Source of the DNA: an uncultured Lachnospiraceae bacterium
GTDB taxonomy: Bacteria; Bacillota; Clostridia; Lachnospirales; Lachnospiraceae
Direction: 5' to 3'
DNA length: 22,223 nucleotides
Assembly (NCBI GenBank): GCA_910586715.1
Contig: CAJUJG010000014.1
Span: 24,278 to 46,500, forward strand
The position numbers and the translations under genes were made by a program. Below, piece after piece: positions 7,825-15,945 of this stretch. The notes under the pieces were generated by a model. That model searched no databases, had not been told where the DNA came from, and saw only the letters and a list, made by a program, of their open reading frames with translations. Position 1 is the first letter of the stretch, and each line of letters begins with the position of its first letter.

Positions 7825-8643
7825 ATGAATGAATTATACAGCAAATTAAAGAACTGTTACGACAGTGTGCGCGCCAAAACGGATTTTGTTCCAAAGGTTG
7901 CGCTTGTGCTTGGTTCGGGGCTTGGCAATTATGCGGACAGCATAAAAATTGAGGCGGAAATCGATTATCAGGACATTGAAGGATTTCCCGTGTCAACCGT
8001 TCCGGGACATGCAGGAAAGTTTATTTTCGGATATGTGGGCGAAGTGCCTGTTGTGTGTATGAAAGGGCGTGTGCATTATTATGAAGGGTATCCCGTATCG
8101 GATGTTGTGCTTCCGACAAGGCTGATGAAGCTTTTGGGCGCGGAGATTTTGTTCCTCACAAATGCGTCAGGCGGTATGAACAGGGAATTTAAAGCGGGCG
8201 ATTTGATGATGCTTACGGACCATATCGGTATTTTTGCACCCAATCAGCTGATCGGACCGAATATCGATGAACTTGGGACAAGATTTCCGGATATGACAAA
8301 TGTTTACGATAAGGATTTGCAGGAGATTATAAGGAATACGGCAAAGGAGAACGGCATTGCTTTAAAGGAGGGCGTTTATGTGCAGCTGACAGGACCTTGT
8401 TATGAGTCGCCTGCGGAGATTAAAATGCTTTCCAATTTTGCGGATGCGGTGGGCATGAGTACGGTAGTTGAGGCGATTGCGGCAAACCATGCCGGAATGA
8501 AAATCTGCGGTATTTCGTGCATCTGCAATCTTGCGGCAGGCATGAACCCGACGCCGTTATCCCATAAAGAGGTACAGGAAGCAGCGGACATGGCAGCGGA
8601 GAAATTTACAAGGCTTGTGACGGACGCGATTATGAAATTCTAA
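7825..8643 (+). CDS. punA: Purine-nucleoside phosphorylase
   Basis: Phosphorolysis of purine nucleosides (inosine, guanosine) to the free base and (deoxy)ribose-1-phosphate, for salvage. The protein is 272 residues, as expected for the trimeric PNP-I family. Visible motifs are GSGLG near residues 31-35 for phosphate binding, the VHYYEGYP segment, TNASGGMN, GPCYESPAEI and the DAVGMSTVVEA base-binding region. The late N-containing stretch reads SCICNLAAGM. An excellent AGGAGGT lies seven bases before the ATG. It heads a short operon with cdd 19 bases downstream, so purine and pyrimidine nucleoside salvage are co-expressed. The gene has its own promoter at 7740. Confidence 0.95.
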   Translation: MNELYSKLKNCYDSVRAKTDFVPKVALVLGSGLGNYADSIKIEAEIDYQDIEGFPVSTVPGHAGKFIFGYVGEVPVVCMKGRVHYYEGYPVSDVVLPTRLMKLLGAEILFLTNASGGMNREFKAGDLMMLTDHIGIFAPNQLIGPNIDELGTRFPDMTNVYDKDLQEIIRNTAKENGIALKEGVYVQLTGPCYESPAEIKMLSNFADAVGMSTVVEAIAANHAGMKICGISCICNLAAGMNPTPLSHKEVQEAADMAAEKFTRLVTDAIMKF

Positions 8644-8662
8644 ATAAATAGGGGAGAAGCTT

Positions 8663-9070
8663 ATGGACAAAAAAGAGTTGATTCGCCTTGCACTCGAAGC
8701 AAGGGAGATGGCGTATGTGCCGTACTCAAACTATATGGTAGGGGCGGCGCTTCTTACAAAGGCGGGGAAGGTATACAAAGGCTGCAATATCGAAAATGCG
8801 AGCTATACGCCCACAAATTGCGCGGAGCGGACTGCATTTTTTAAGGCGGTGAGCGAAGGAGAACGTGAGTTTGCGGCAATCGCGATTGTCGGCGGATATG
8901 CAGGAGCGCCGACGGATTATGCCTATCCGTGCGGTGTGTGCCGTCAGGTGATGATGGAGTTTTGCGACCCGAAGGAATTTTGCGTGATTACGGCAGTTTC
9001 CGAGGAGGAATATCTTGATAAAAAACTGGAAGAAATGCTTCCGCACGGCTTTGGTCCGTCAAGTCTGTAG
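8663..9070 (+). CDS. cdd: Cytidine deaminase
   Basis: Zinc enzyme that deaminates cytidine and deoxycytidine to uridine and deoxyuridine. The 135 residues match the small homotetrameric class. The active-site CAER motif gives zinc ligand C53 and catalytic E55; the PCGVCRQ motif gives ligands C90 and C93. The substrate-binding N-E segment NIENASY is at 42-48. GGGGAG lies upstream of the ATG. It follows punA in the same transcript, and its stop codon lies directly before the start region of the MutS-family gene. Confidence 0.96.
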   Translation: MDKKELIRLALEAREMAYVPYSNYMVGAALLTKAGKVYKGCNIENASYTPTNCAERTAFFKAVSEGEREFAAIAIVGGYAGAPTDYAYPCGVCRQVMMEFCDPKEFCVITAVSEEEYLDKKLEEMLPHGFGPSSL

Positions 9071-9079
9071 GTGCGGCGC

Positions 9080-10783
9080 ATGGAAGTCATAATTGTTCTT
9101 TTGGTGATTTACGCCGTGTTTTTGTATGTTATGATACGCGGCGCGTACGATGAGAAAAAGAGAAAGCAAAAGTACAGGGCATATTTGAAGAATCTTTACG
9201 GAAGCTTCCCTGAAACGGCTTTAGGAGCGGAGGAGCTTTTGCGCATCGGGAGCAGCTTTAATCATATGTCAGGCAAACGCACGGCGGAAGGTATGATTGA
9301 CAATATTACCTGGAACGATTTGAATATGGACGGTATTTTTGCGCGCATGAATTTCACGCAGTCTTCTGCAGGGGAAGAAACGCTTTACGCCATGTTAAAA
9401 TGCCCTGTTCTTTCAGAGAACAGGCAGGCGGCGCGTACGATGGAGAAGCATATTGTGTCTATGATGTCCGATGAGAAGGTGCGTCTTGATGCGCTGATGC
9501 TGTTAAACGAACTTGGGCAGAGCGGAAAATATGCGCTTGCCGATTATTTGGACTATATTAAGGGGCTTGGCATTCGCAGCAATGCCAGGCATTATGCTTG
9601 TATTTTGCTGCTGACTGCTTCGATTGTGTCGGTTTTTGTCTATACGTCTTTTGGTGTAATGCTGCTGATTGCGGCGGCATGTATCAATATTGTGACGTAT
9701 ATGAAGGAAAAGGGCGTTGCGTCCACATATATTACGGCGTTTTCTTATATTATGAGAATGGTCGGGTGCGCGGACGGTATTTTGGCGCTAGGACTTGATG
9801 CGGAATTTGCGCAATATTGTGACGCGCTTCAAAAGAACAGGACGCAGTTTCAAAATCTTGAGAAAAATTCGCGAATGGTGCTGCGGTTGAATGCGGCGAC
9901 AAGCAGTGCGGACGGTATTTTGTTTGATTATATAAAAATGCTGACGCATATTGATTTAATCCAGTTTAACAGAGTGTTAGGACTGATTCAGCGGCACAGT
10001 CAGGATATTTATGAAATTGCGGACAAAATCGGTTATTTGGACGCAGTGATTTCCATTGCGTATTTCAGGGCGGCGCTTTCGTATTATTGCGTGCCGGTTC
10101 TGACAAACGGGAAAAATGACACGCTTGTCATAAAAGACGGCTTCCATCCGTGTATTGAAAATCCTGTTGCAAACAGTGTCAGTCAAAGCCGCGGTATGCT
10201 TGTCACAGGTTCCAACGCGTCGGGAAAATCCACGTTTTTAAAGACGGTGGCGATAAACGCCATTCTTGCGCAGAGCATTCATACCTGCTGTGCAAGGTCT
10301 TATAGCGGAAACTATTACAGGGTTTATTCGTCGATGTCGCTGCGTGACAGCTTAGAGCAGGGCGAAAGCTATTATATGGTTGAGATTAAGGCAATTAAGC
10401 GTATCGTGGATGCGGCGTTTTCCGACAGCGTTAACCCGCTTCTTTGTTTTGTGGACGAGGTCCTTCGGGGGACAAATACGGTGGAACGGATTGCCGCGTC
10501 GGTTCAGATTTTAAAGAAACTTTCACGCCAAGGCGTATATTGTTTTGCGGCAACGCATGATATTGAACTGACACATCTGCTTGACAGGGAATATGATAAT
10601 TTTCACTTTGAAGAGGAGGTCAAAGACGGAGACGTGCTGTTTTCATATCGGCTTCTTGGGGGGCGGGCACACACGCGAAACGCGATACGGCTCCTTGAAA
10701 TTATCGGATTTTCTGAAGATATTATTAAAAAAGCAGACGATATGGCAGGCAGTTTTTTAAGAACGGGAGAATGGAGAAGATAG
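9080..10783 (+). CDS. Membrane-anchored MutS-family ATPase
   Basis: The C-terminal third is a MutS-type ABC ATPase: P-loop GSNASGKST at residues 377-385, Walker B with D459/E460 in CFVDEVLRGTNT, and an AATHDIEL H-loop-like segment. The N-terminus differs from MutS proper. It starts with a transmembrane helix (about residues 1-20), has two more hydrophobic helices at about 172-209, and lacks the mismatch-binding domain. At 567 residues it is shorter than MutS (about 850) or MutS2 (about 780) and lacks the Smr domain. Homologous membrane MutS-like proteins are known in Firmicutes but their role is unclear. ATG 9080 is chosen because AGGTG lies six bases upstream; GTG 9071 is an alternative. rnhA starts five bases after it. 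Confidence 0.85.
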   Translation: MEVIIVLLVIYAVFLYVMIRGAYDEKKRKQKYRAYLKNLYGSFPETALGAEELLRIGSSFNHMSGKRTAEGMIDNITWNDLNMDGIFARMNFTQSSAGEETLYAMLKCPVLSENRQAARTMEKHIVSMMSDEKVRLDALMLLNELGQSGKYALADYLDYIKGLGIRSNARHYACILLLTASIVSVFVYTSFGVMLLIAAACINIVTYMKEKGVASTYITAFSYIMRMVGCADGILALGLDAEFAQYCDALQKNRTQFQNLEKNSRMVLRLNAATSSADGILFDYIKMLTHIDLIQFNRVLGLIQRHSQDIYEIADKIGYLDAVISIAYFRAALSYYCVPVLTNGKNDTLVIKDGFHPCIENPVANSVSQSRGMLVTGSNASGKSTFLKTVAINAILAQSIHTCCARSYSGNYYRVYSSMSLRDSLEQGESYYMVEIKAIKRIVDAAFSDSVNPLLCFVDEVLRGTNTVERIAASVQILKKLSRQGVYCFAATHDIELTHLLDREYDNFHFEEEVKDGDVLFSYRLLGGRAHTRNAIRLLEIIGFSEDIIKKADDMAGSFLRTGEWRR

Positions 10784-10787
10784 ACGA

Positions 10788-11282
10788 ATGTTTGTGAAAA
10801 TTTTTACTGACGGTGCTGCACGGGGAAATCCGGAAGGTCCCGGCGGCTACGGAACGGTTTTACAGTATGTTGACTCGAAAAGTCAACTTCACGAGCGGGA
10901 GTTCTCGGCAGGCTATAAAAAGACGACAAACAACCGCATGGAGCTTATGGCGGTCATTGTAGGGCTTGAGGCGTTGACAAAGCCTTGTGAAGTTGAAATC
11001 ATATCCGACTCGAAGTATGTGACGGACGCCTTCAACCAGCACTGGATAGAGGGGTGGCTGAAACGGGGATGGAAAAACAGCGCAAAGCAGGAGGTCAAAA
11101 ACATCGACCTTTGGCAGCGGCTTTTGCGTGCAAAACAAGCGCATAAGGTGACGTTTACATGGGTTAAGGGACATGCGGGACATCCTGAAAACGAGCGGTG
11201 TGACATGCTTGCGACGGCGGCGGCGGACTGTCCTGACAAGGATAGCCTGCTTGAGGACGTTGTCGGGGAAATTGTGCTGTGA
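10788..11282 (+). CDS. rnhA: Ribonuclease HI
   Basis: Cleaves the RNA strand of RNA:DNA hybrids, removing primers and R-loops. All four catalytic acids are present: D8 in the FTDGAARGNP motif, E52 in NNRMELMA, D74 in SDSKYV and D139 in ERCDMLA, plus H129 in the flexible GHAGHPEN loop. The basic protrusion EGWLKRGWKNS is present, as in E. coli-type RNase HI. The length is 164 residues. The start follows the MutS-family stop by four bases, with GGAG about 11 bases upstream, so translation is probably coupled. A 7-bp GTTGACT/AGTCAAC inverted repeat at 10869-10887 lies within the coding region. Confidence 0.95.
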   Translation: MFVKIFTDGAARGNPEGPGGYGTVLQYVDSKSQLHEREFSAGYKKTTNNRMELMAVIVGLEALTKPCEVEIISDSKYVTDAFNQHWIEGWLKRGWKNSAKQEVKNIDLWQRLLRAKQAHKVTFTWVKGHAGHPENERCDMLATAAADCPDKDSLLEDVVGEIVL

Positions 11283-11338
11283 GTTCTGTCATGTAGAACG
11301 GCTGGAATAAATAAAAATACTGGTTTATGGAGGAAGGT

Positions 11339-13042
11339 ATGAAAAAGGTATTGTCAGTCTATTTAAGACCTTATTACGGGCGAATGCTGATTGGCTTTAT
11401 CGTTAAATTTATTGGTACGATTATGGACTTATGTCTGCCTTGGATACTGGCGTACATGATTGATACGATTATTCCCCAGGGCAAAAGAAACCTAATTTAT
11501 CTGTGGGGGCTGGTGATGCTTGTATGCTCGGTGCTGGCGCTCACTTTTAACGTGCTGGCAAACCGTATGGCATCCAAGGTGGCAAGAGATACCACGGAAA
11601 CGATACGCCACGATTTATTTGAAAAAATCATGTGGCTTTCTAATGCAAAGACAGATGAATTTACAAAACCTTCCTTAATATCAAGGCTGACCACTGACAC
11701 TTACAATGTGCATCAAATGCTCGGCAGAGTGCAGCGGCTTGGTGTGCGCGCTCCGATTTTGGTCGTTGGCGGGATTCTTGTGACGCTGACATTGGATCCG
11801 GTTTTAACGCTTGTGCTGATGTCGGTTATGCCGCTGACCGCGTTTGTGACCTATTATTTTTCGAGGAAAAGCATTCCGATGTATCACGCGCTGCAAAAAG
11901 CCGTGGATCAGTTTGTTCGGCTGTTAAGGGAGGATATTGCGGGAATCCGCGTGATTAAGGCGTTGTCAAAGACCGACTATGAAAAGGAAAAATATGAGAC
12001 GCTCAACAAAGAAGTTGTCACGTTGGAAAAAAAGGCAGACGTTACAATGGCGGTTGTCAATCCGGCGACCAACCTGTTTTTAAATCTCGGTATTGTGCTT
12101 GTCGTGATTGCGGGCGCGTACAGGGTGCATCAGGGGTATTCCGAGGTCGGGAAAATTTTGGCGTTTCTTACATATTTTACGATTATCCTAAATGCCATGA
12201 TTAATATTTCCAAAATGTTTGTCATTATTTCCAAGGCGATTGCCTCTGCAAACCGGATTGTGGAAATTATTGACGTTCCACAGGAGATGGAGCAGACGCT
12301 CTGTGAAAAGCTTGCAAAGGACGGGGCGTATATCCGCTTTGACCATGTGACGTTTTCCTATCATGCTGGGGAGCCAAGTCTGTCGGACATCAGCTTCTCG
12401 CTGCAAAAGGGTGAAACGCTTGGCATTATCGGTGCCACAGGTGCGGGCAAAAGTACGATTGCCGCGCTTTTGATGCGTTTTTATGATGTCAATGAGGGAA
12501 CGATTTCTATCGGAGGGGAAAATATCCGCACCATACCGACGGGCAGGCTGCGGGAATTGTTTGGTGTGGTATTCCAAAACGACACCATTTTTGAAGATAC
12601 GATTGCGGAGAATGTCCGTATGGGGCGGACACTGTCGGACGATGACATCAGGAAAGCGGTTATGCACGCGAAAGCGAAAGAGTTTGTTGAGGCGGCAGGG
12701 CGCGGATATGACAATCAGATGAATGTACGTGGGGCAAATTTAAGCGGCGGTCAGAAACAGCGTATCTTAATTGCGCGGGCTTTGGCGGCACATCCGGATA
12801 TTTTGATTTTGGACGATTCTTCGAGCGCGCTGGATTACAGGACGGACGCGTCGCTGCGCCATGAGCTGGCGGTGCATTTTGCGGATACGACAAAGCTGAT
12901 TATTGCGCAGCGGATTAGCTCCATTATGCATGCGGATCATATTATGGTGCTGGAGGACGGAAAAATAGCCGGCTATGGGACACATGAGGAGCTTTTGGAG
13001 AGCTGCGGCGTCTACCGCGAAATCAGGGATTCACAGATGTAA
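11339..13042 (+). CDS. ABC exporter subunit with degenerate ATP site (heterodimer, half A)
   Basis: A type-I exporter half-transporter of about 567 residues: six-helix membrane domain, then an ATPase domain. Walker A GATGAGKST is at 365-373 and the signature LSGGQ at 468-472 is intact. The Walker B region reads ILILDD, placing D493 where the catalytic glutamate belongs, and the H-loop histidine is replaced by Q524 (IIAQRISS). These are hallmarks of the non-hydrolysing member of asymmetric pairs such as BmrC/BmrD and TM287/288. The start is set by GGAGG five bases before ATG 11339; an ATG 12 bases earlier overlaps that ribosome site. The partner gene follows after 14 bases. The substrate is unknown; multidrug or peptide export is a family-based guess. 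Confidence 0.92.
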   Translation: MKKVLSVYLRPYYGRMLIGFIVKFIGTIMDLCLPWILAYMIDTIIPQGKRNLIYLWGLVMLVCSVLALTFNVLANRMASKVARDTTETIRHDLFEKIMWLSNAKTDEFTKPSLISRLTTDTYNVHQMLGRVQRLGVRAPILVVGGILVTLTLDPVLTLVLMSVMPLTAFVTYYFSRKSIPMYHALQKAVDQFVRLLREDIAGIRVIKALSKTDYEKEKYETLNKEVVTLEKKADVTMAVVNPATNLFLNLGIVLVVIAGAYRVHQGYSEVGKILAFLTYFTIILNAMINISKMFVIISKAIASANRIVEIIDVPQEMEQTLCEKLAKDGAYIRFDHVTFSYHAGEPSLSDISFSLQKGETLGIIGATGAGKSTIAALLMRFYDVNEGTISIGGENIRTIPTGRLRELFGVVFQNDTIFEDTIAENVRMGRTLSDDDIRKAVMHAKAKEFVEAAGRGYDNQMNVRGANLSGGQKQRILIARALAAHPDILILDDSSSALDYRTDASLRHELAVHFADTTKLIIAQRISSIMHADHIMVLEDGKIAGYGTHEELLESCGVYREIRDSQM

Positions 13043-13056
13043 AGTGGAGGGATTCA

Positions 13057-14826
13057 ATGGCGGAAAAGCAAAAAAAATATGAAAAACCAAAAAACCGTAA
13101 AGGAACCATTCTGCGGCTTGCGCGTTATATGGTGCAGTATAAATACCGGGTGCTGTTCGCCCTGGGTCTGACCGTCGCAAGCAACCTGCTCGCCCTTATG
13201 GGACCGATGCTTTCCGGCTATGCCATCGACGCGATTGAGCCGGGCGTTGGCAGGGTTGATTTTGCGCGCGTGTTTTACTATGCGGCGCTGATGGTTATCT
13301 TTTATTTGGTTTCGTCCGCGTTATCCTATGTGCTTTCCGTTCTCATGATTCATATCAGCCGCAAGGTGGTTTACAAAATGCGCGAAGATGTGTTTACGCA
13401 TTTGATGGAGCTTCCGGTCGGGTATTTTGACACGCATCAGACGGGGGATATTATCAGCCGCATTTCGTATGACATTGACACGGTTAACACATCGCTTGCA
13501 AATGATTTGGTACAAATTCTCACGACGCTGATTACGGTTGTCGGGGCGTTTTCGATGATGGTTGCGATTTCACCGCGTCTTGTGCTGATTTTTGCGTTTA
13601 CGGTGCCGCTTTCCACGCTTTTAACGAAACTGATTACGGGAAAAACGCGCCCGCTGTTTCGGCTGCGCTCACGCAGGCTCGGGGAGTTGAACGGTTTTGT
13701 GGAGGAGATGATAACAGGGCAGAAAACGCTCAAAGCATATCATCAGGAAGAAAATACGATTCGGAAATTCAACGCGAAAAATGAAGAAGCGGTTGAGGCG
13801 TACTATCGGGCGGAATACTATGGAAGTGTGGTTGGACCGACAGTCAATTTTATCAATAATCTTTCGCTTACGCTTGTCAGCGTGTTTGGCGCGCTGCTGT
13901 TTTTGGCGGGAAAAATGCGAATTGGCAGTATTTCGTCATTTATTTTATACTCAAGAAAGTTCTCAGGACCGATTAACGAGGCGGCGAATATTATGAGCGA
14001 GCTGCAGTCCGCGCTTGCGGCGGCGGAACGTGTGTTTAATATGATTGATGAGCCTGCGGAAATGGCGGACAGTGAGAACGCGGTGGAGCTTTGTCAGGTC
14101 AGGGGAGATGTAAGGCTGGAAAACGTGAGCTTTGGATATACGAAAGAGCAGCAGATTATCAAAAATCTGAACCTGCGTGCGCCGCATGGAAAACTGATTG
14201 CCATTGTGGGACCGACGGGCGCCGGAAAGACGACGCTGATTAATCTGTTAATGCGGTTTTATGATGTGCAGGAGGGGCATATTTTCGTTGACAATCGCGA
14301 AATCCGCGATGTGACGCGCGCAAGCCTTAGAAAGGCATATGCGATGGTGTTACAGGATACGTGGCTTTTTCAGGGGACTGTTTTTGAGAATATTGCGTAC
14401 GGGCGGCAGGGTGCAACGCTTGAGGATGTTGTGGCGGCTGCAAAGGCTGCAAAAATCCATTCGTATATTATGCGGCTGCCGCAGGGGTATGACACGGTTT
14501 TAACGGATGAGGGGACGAATATTTCCAAAGGGCAGAAGCAGCTCTTGACGATTGCAAGGGCGATGCTTTTGGACGCGCCGATGCTGATTTTGGATGAGGC
14601 GACTTCCAATGTGGACACGCGCACGGAGCGGCAGATTCAGCAGGCGATGCGAAAACTGATGGAACATAAGACGTGTTTTGTGATTGCGCACAGGCTGTCA
14701 ACCATTCAAAATGCCGATGAAATTTTGGTGGTTAACCACGGCGAAATTGTAGAGCAGGGAACGCATGGGATGCTGATGGAGCGGGAGGGATTTTATTATC
14801 AGCTTTATCGAGCGCAGTTTGAATAA
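13057..14826 (+). CDS. ABC exporter subunit with catalytic ATP site (heterodimer, half B)
   Basis: The second half of the exporter, 589 residues, with a membrane domain and an ATPase domain. Walker A GPTGAGKTT is at 385-393, Walker B LILDE has the catalytic E514, and H545 lies in VIAHRLST. Its signature is altered to ISKGQ (489-493). In a dimer the altered signature faces half A's weakened Walker B, giving one degenerate site, while half A's LSGGQ faces this intact site, giving one active site. The complementarity strongly supports a heterodimer. A basic N-terminal stretch (KKYEKPKNRKG) precedes the first helix. GGAGGG lies upstream of the ATG. No clear terminator follows; 14847-14885 holds only weak T- and A-rich inverted repeats. 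Confidence 0.93.
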   Translation: MAEKQKKYEKPKNRKGTILRLARYMVQYKYRVLFALGLTVASNLLALMGPMLSGYAIDAIEPGVGRVDFARVFYYAALMVIFYLVSSALSYVLSVLMIHISRKVVYKMREDVFTHLMELPVGYFDTHQTGDIISRISYDIDTVNTSLANDLVQILTTLITVVGAFSMMVAISPRLVLIFAFTVPLSTLLTKLITGKTRPLFRLRSRRLGELNGFVEEMITGQKTLKAYHQEENTIRKFNAKNEEAVEAYYRAEYYGSVVGPTVNFINNLSLTLVSVFGALLFLAGKMRIGSISSFILYSRKFSGPINEAANIMSELQSALAAAERVFNMIDEPAEMADSENAVELCQVRGDVRLENVSFGYTKEQQIIKNLNLRAPHGKLIAIVGPTGAGKTTLINLLMRFYDVQEGHIFVDNREIRDVTRASLRKAYAMVLQDTWLFQGTVFENIAYGRQGATLEDVVAAAKAAKIHSYIMRLPQGYDTVLTDEGTNISKGQKQLLTIARAMLLDAPMLILDEATSNVDTRTERQIQQAMRKLMEHKTCFVIAHRLSTIQNADEILVVNHGEIVEQGTHGMLMEREGFYYQLYRAQFE

Positions 14827-14919
14827 CTTGTCATTGGTTGGGAAAAGCAGTTTTTTTATGCAGTACTGAAAAAAATTAAACTGTTACAAATTTTGCATCA
14901 TTTTCAATTGCTGTAGGTA

Positions 14920-14948
14920 TTGACAAAATTGATAAATGTGAGTATATT
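14920..14948 (+). promoter_or_regulatory. Consensus sigma-A promoter upstream of the DUF6465 gene
   Basis: A perfect TTGACA (14920-14925) and TATATT (14943-14948) are spaced by 17 bases in an AT-rich stretch. A 10-bp perfect palindrome, GTCTATAGAC (14968-14977), lies about 15-20 bases after the expected start and could bind a repressor or shape the leader. The leader to the DUF6465 start is about 155 bases. Confidence 0.85.
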
Positions 14949-14980
14949 AATAAAGGTGCATAAAGGAGTCTATAGACAAC

Positions 14981-15061
14981 ATGAGTCAGACAGTAATGTC
15001 AAAACAGCATTTTTGGGACGTGTGGGCTATGAAAGCAGGCATGACAGAGAAACTGTTTTGA
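14981..15061 (+). CDS. Possible 26-residue leader ORF
   Basis: A short reading frame (MSQTVMSKQHFWDVWAMKAG then six more residues) begins 12 bases after AAAGGAG (14962-14968) and just downstream of a consensus promoter. It ends 49 bases before the DUF6465 gene. It has two tryptophans and no signal or membrane segment. It may be a real small protein, a leader peptide, or a chance frame; the long ribosome-site spacing argues for caution. Confidence 0.3.
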   Translation: MSQTVMSKQHFWDVWAMKAGMTEKLF

Positions 15062-15110
15062 AATAGATAGGAAAGATAAAATTAGAGGATTAATTCAGGA
15101 GAGGTTAGAA

Positions 15111-15605
15111 GTGAGAAAAAAAGTAGAAAAAAACACAGCAGCAAAGAAAACAGTAGAAAAGAAAGCAGTCAGTGCCGTTAAGGCTGTTGAGCCTGTAGTT
15201 AAAGTTGAGGAAAAACCTGAACTTCAGGTGGCAGAGACTGTAAGTGAGGAAAAGCTGGAAGCAGAGCCGGCTGTTGCAAGCGAGGCTAAAACAGAAGTTA
15301 AGGCTGAAGCAAAAAAGACAGCAAAGCCTGCAGCAGCAAAGAAGACGGTAAAAGCAACAGCGAAGAAGGAAACTGAGGCAAAGCCTGCAAAAACAACAAA
15401 GGCAGCATCGACAAAGGTTATATTGCAGATGAGCGGTAAGGATGAATTATCTGTAGAAAATGTTGTGGATCGTATTAAGAAGGCTTACGTGGATGAGGGA
15501 CATTCAGCGGCTTCTATTAAGAGTGTAGAAGTATACATAAAGCCGGAAGAAGGTATGGCATATTATGTAATTGATGGTTATGCATCAGGTATCAGCCTGT
15601 ATTAA
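15111..15605 (+). CDS. DUF6465 protein with lysine/alanine-rich histone-H1-like tail
   Basis: This 164-residue protein has two parts. Residues 1 to about 100 are low-complexity, dominated by Lys, Ala, Glu, Thr and Val, with repeated K-K-T/A and A-K-P-A patterns like the tails of histone H1-like bacterial proteins. Residues from about 101 form a compact domain (TKVILQMSGKDEL ... GYASGISLY) that I recognise as DUF6465, common in Lachnospiraceae. The function is not established; the tail suggests binding to nucleic acid or another polyanion, which is inference. The start is a GTG with AGGAGAGG five bases upstream. It has its own strong promoter and terminator, so it is monocistronic apart from the possible leader ORF, and probably well expressed. 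Confidence 0.85.
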   Translation: MRKKVEKNTAAKKTVEKKAVSAVKAVEPVVKVEEKPELQVAETVSEEKLEAEPAVASEAKTEVKAEAKKTAKPAAAKKTVKATAKKETEAKPAKTTKAASTKVILQMSGKDELSVENVVDRIKKAYVDEGHSAASIKSVEVYIKPEEGMAYYVIDGYASGISLY

Positions 15606-15624
15606 TGAATAAATATAGACTATG

Positions 15625-15656
15625 AAAACCCCTAAACCTTATGGTTTGGGGGTTTT
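15625..15656. terminator. Terminator shared by convergent genes
   Basis: The stem AAAACCCCTAAACC / GGTTTGGGGGTTTT (one T-G pair) with a TTAT loop follows the DUF6465 stop by 19 bases. It reads as a terminator on both strands, so it can also end the two small minus-strand genes that stop at 15699. Confidence 0.85.
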
Positions 15657-15698
15657 ATGTACCTGATTATGATTTGCAGGCAACACATGGCTTTTTAG

Positions 15699-15935
15699 TT
15701 ATTTTGATTCGTCATCTATGTCATTTGGAAAAACGATATTTAATGCTTCGCGTTCTTCACGTGTGATATTGGTAAATTGGTCAAATATAGTAACAATGTC
15801 TGCTGTTTTTGCACCGCATAGCAGATAAATTACATCAGAAAGCTGTGCAATAATGTCTTTCATACGCATTGTGTCAATTTTCTTGGATTTGCCAAGAACA
15901 TCAGAAACCTGTTTTTGAGTTGTGTGAATATCCAT
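15699..15935 (-). CDS. Small protein of unknown function, second of a pair
   Basis: I do not recognise this 78-residue protein. It has an early helix-rich segment (TTQKQVSDVLGKSKK near residues 5-19), a hydrophobic helix IIAQLSDVIYLLC, and an acidic C-terminus ending in DIDDESK. There is no signal peptide. Its ATG has AAGAGGT five bases upstream, overlapping the end of the gene before it; the two genes are 10 bases apart and almost certainly co-transcribed. Base composition is more AT-rich than the flanking housekeeping genes. A DNA-binding or toxin-antitoxin role cannot be supported from the sequence alone. Confidence 0.7.
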   Translation of the reverse strand: MDIHTTQKQVSDVLGKSKKIDTMRMKDIIAQLSDVIYLLCGAKTADIVTIFDQFTNITREEREALNIVFPNDIDDESK

Positions 15936-15945
15936 AAGTACCTCT

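Noticed and set aside
10869..10887. 7-bp inverted repeat GTTGACT/AGTCAAC inside rnhA
   Set aside because: It lies within conserved coding sequence with a small loop; it may be chance and no regulatory context is evident.
11283..11338. GTTCT/AGAAC inverted repeat and possible promoter between rnhA and the ABC genes
   Set aside because: The stem is only 5 bp with a 7-base loop and no -35/-10 pair of quality is visible; read-through from upstream is more likely.
14847..14885. Possible terminator after the second ABC gene
   Set aside because: T7 and A7 runs and CAGTACTG are present, but pairing is interrupted and GC-poor; not a convincing hairpin.
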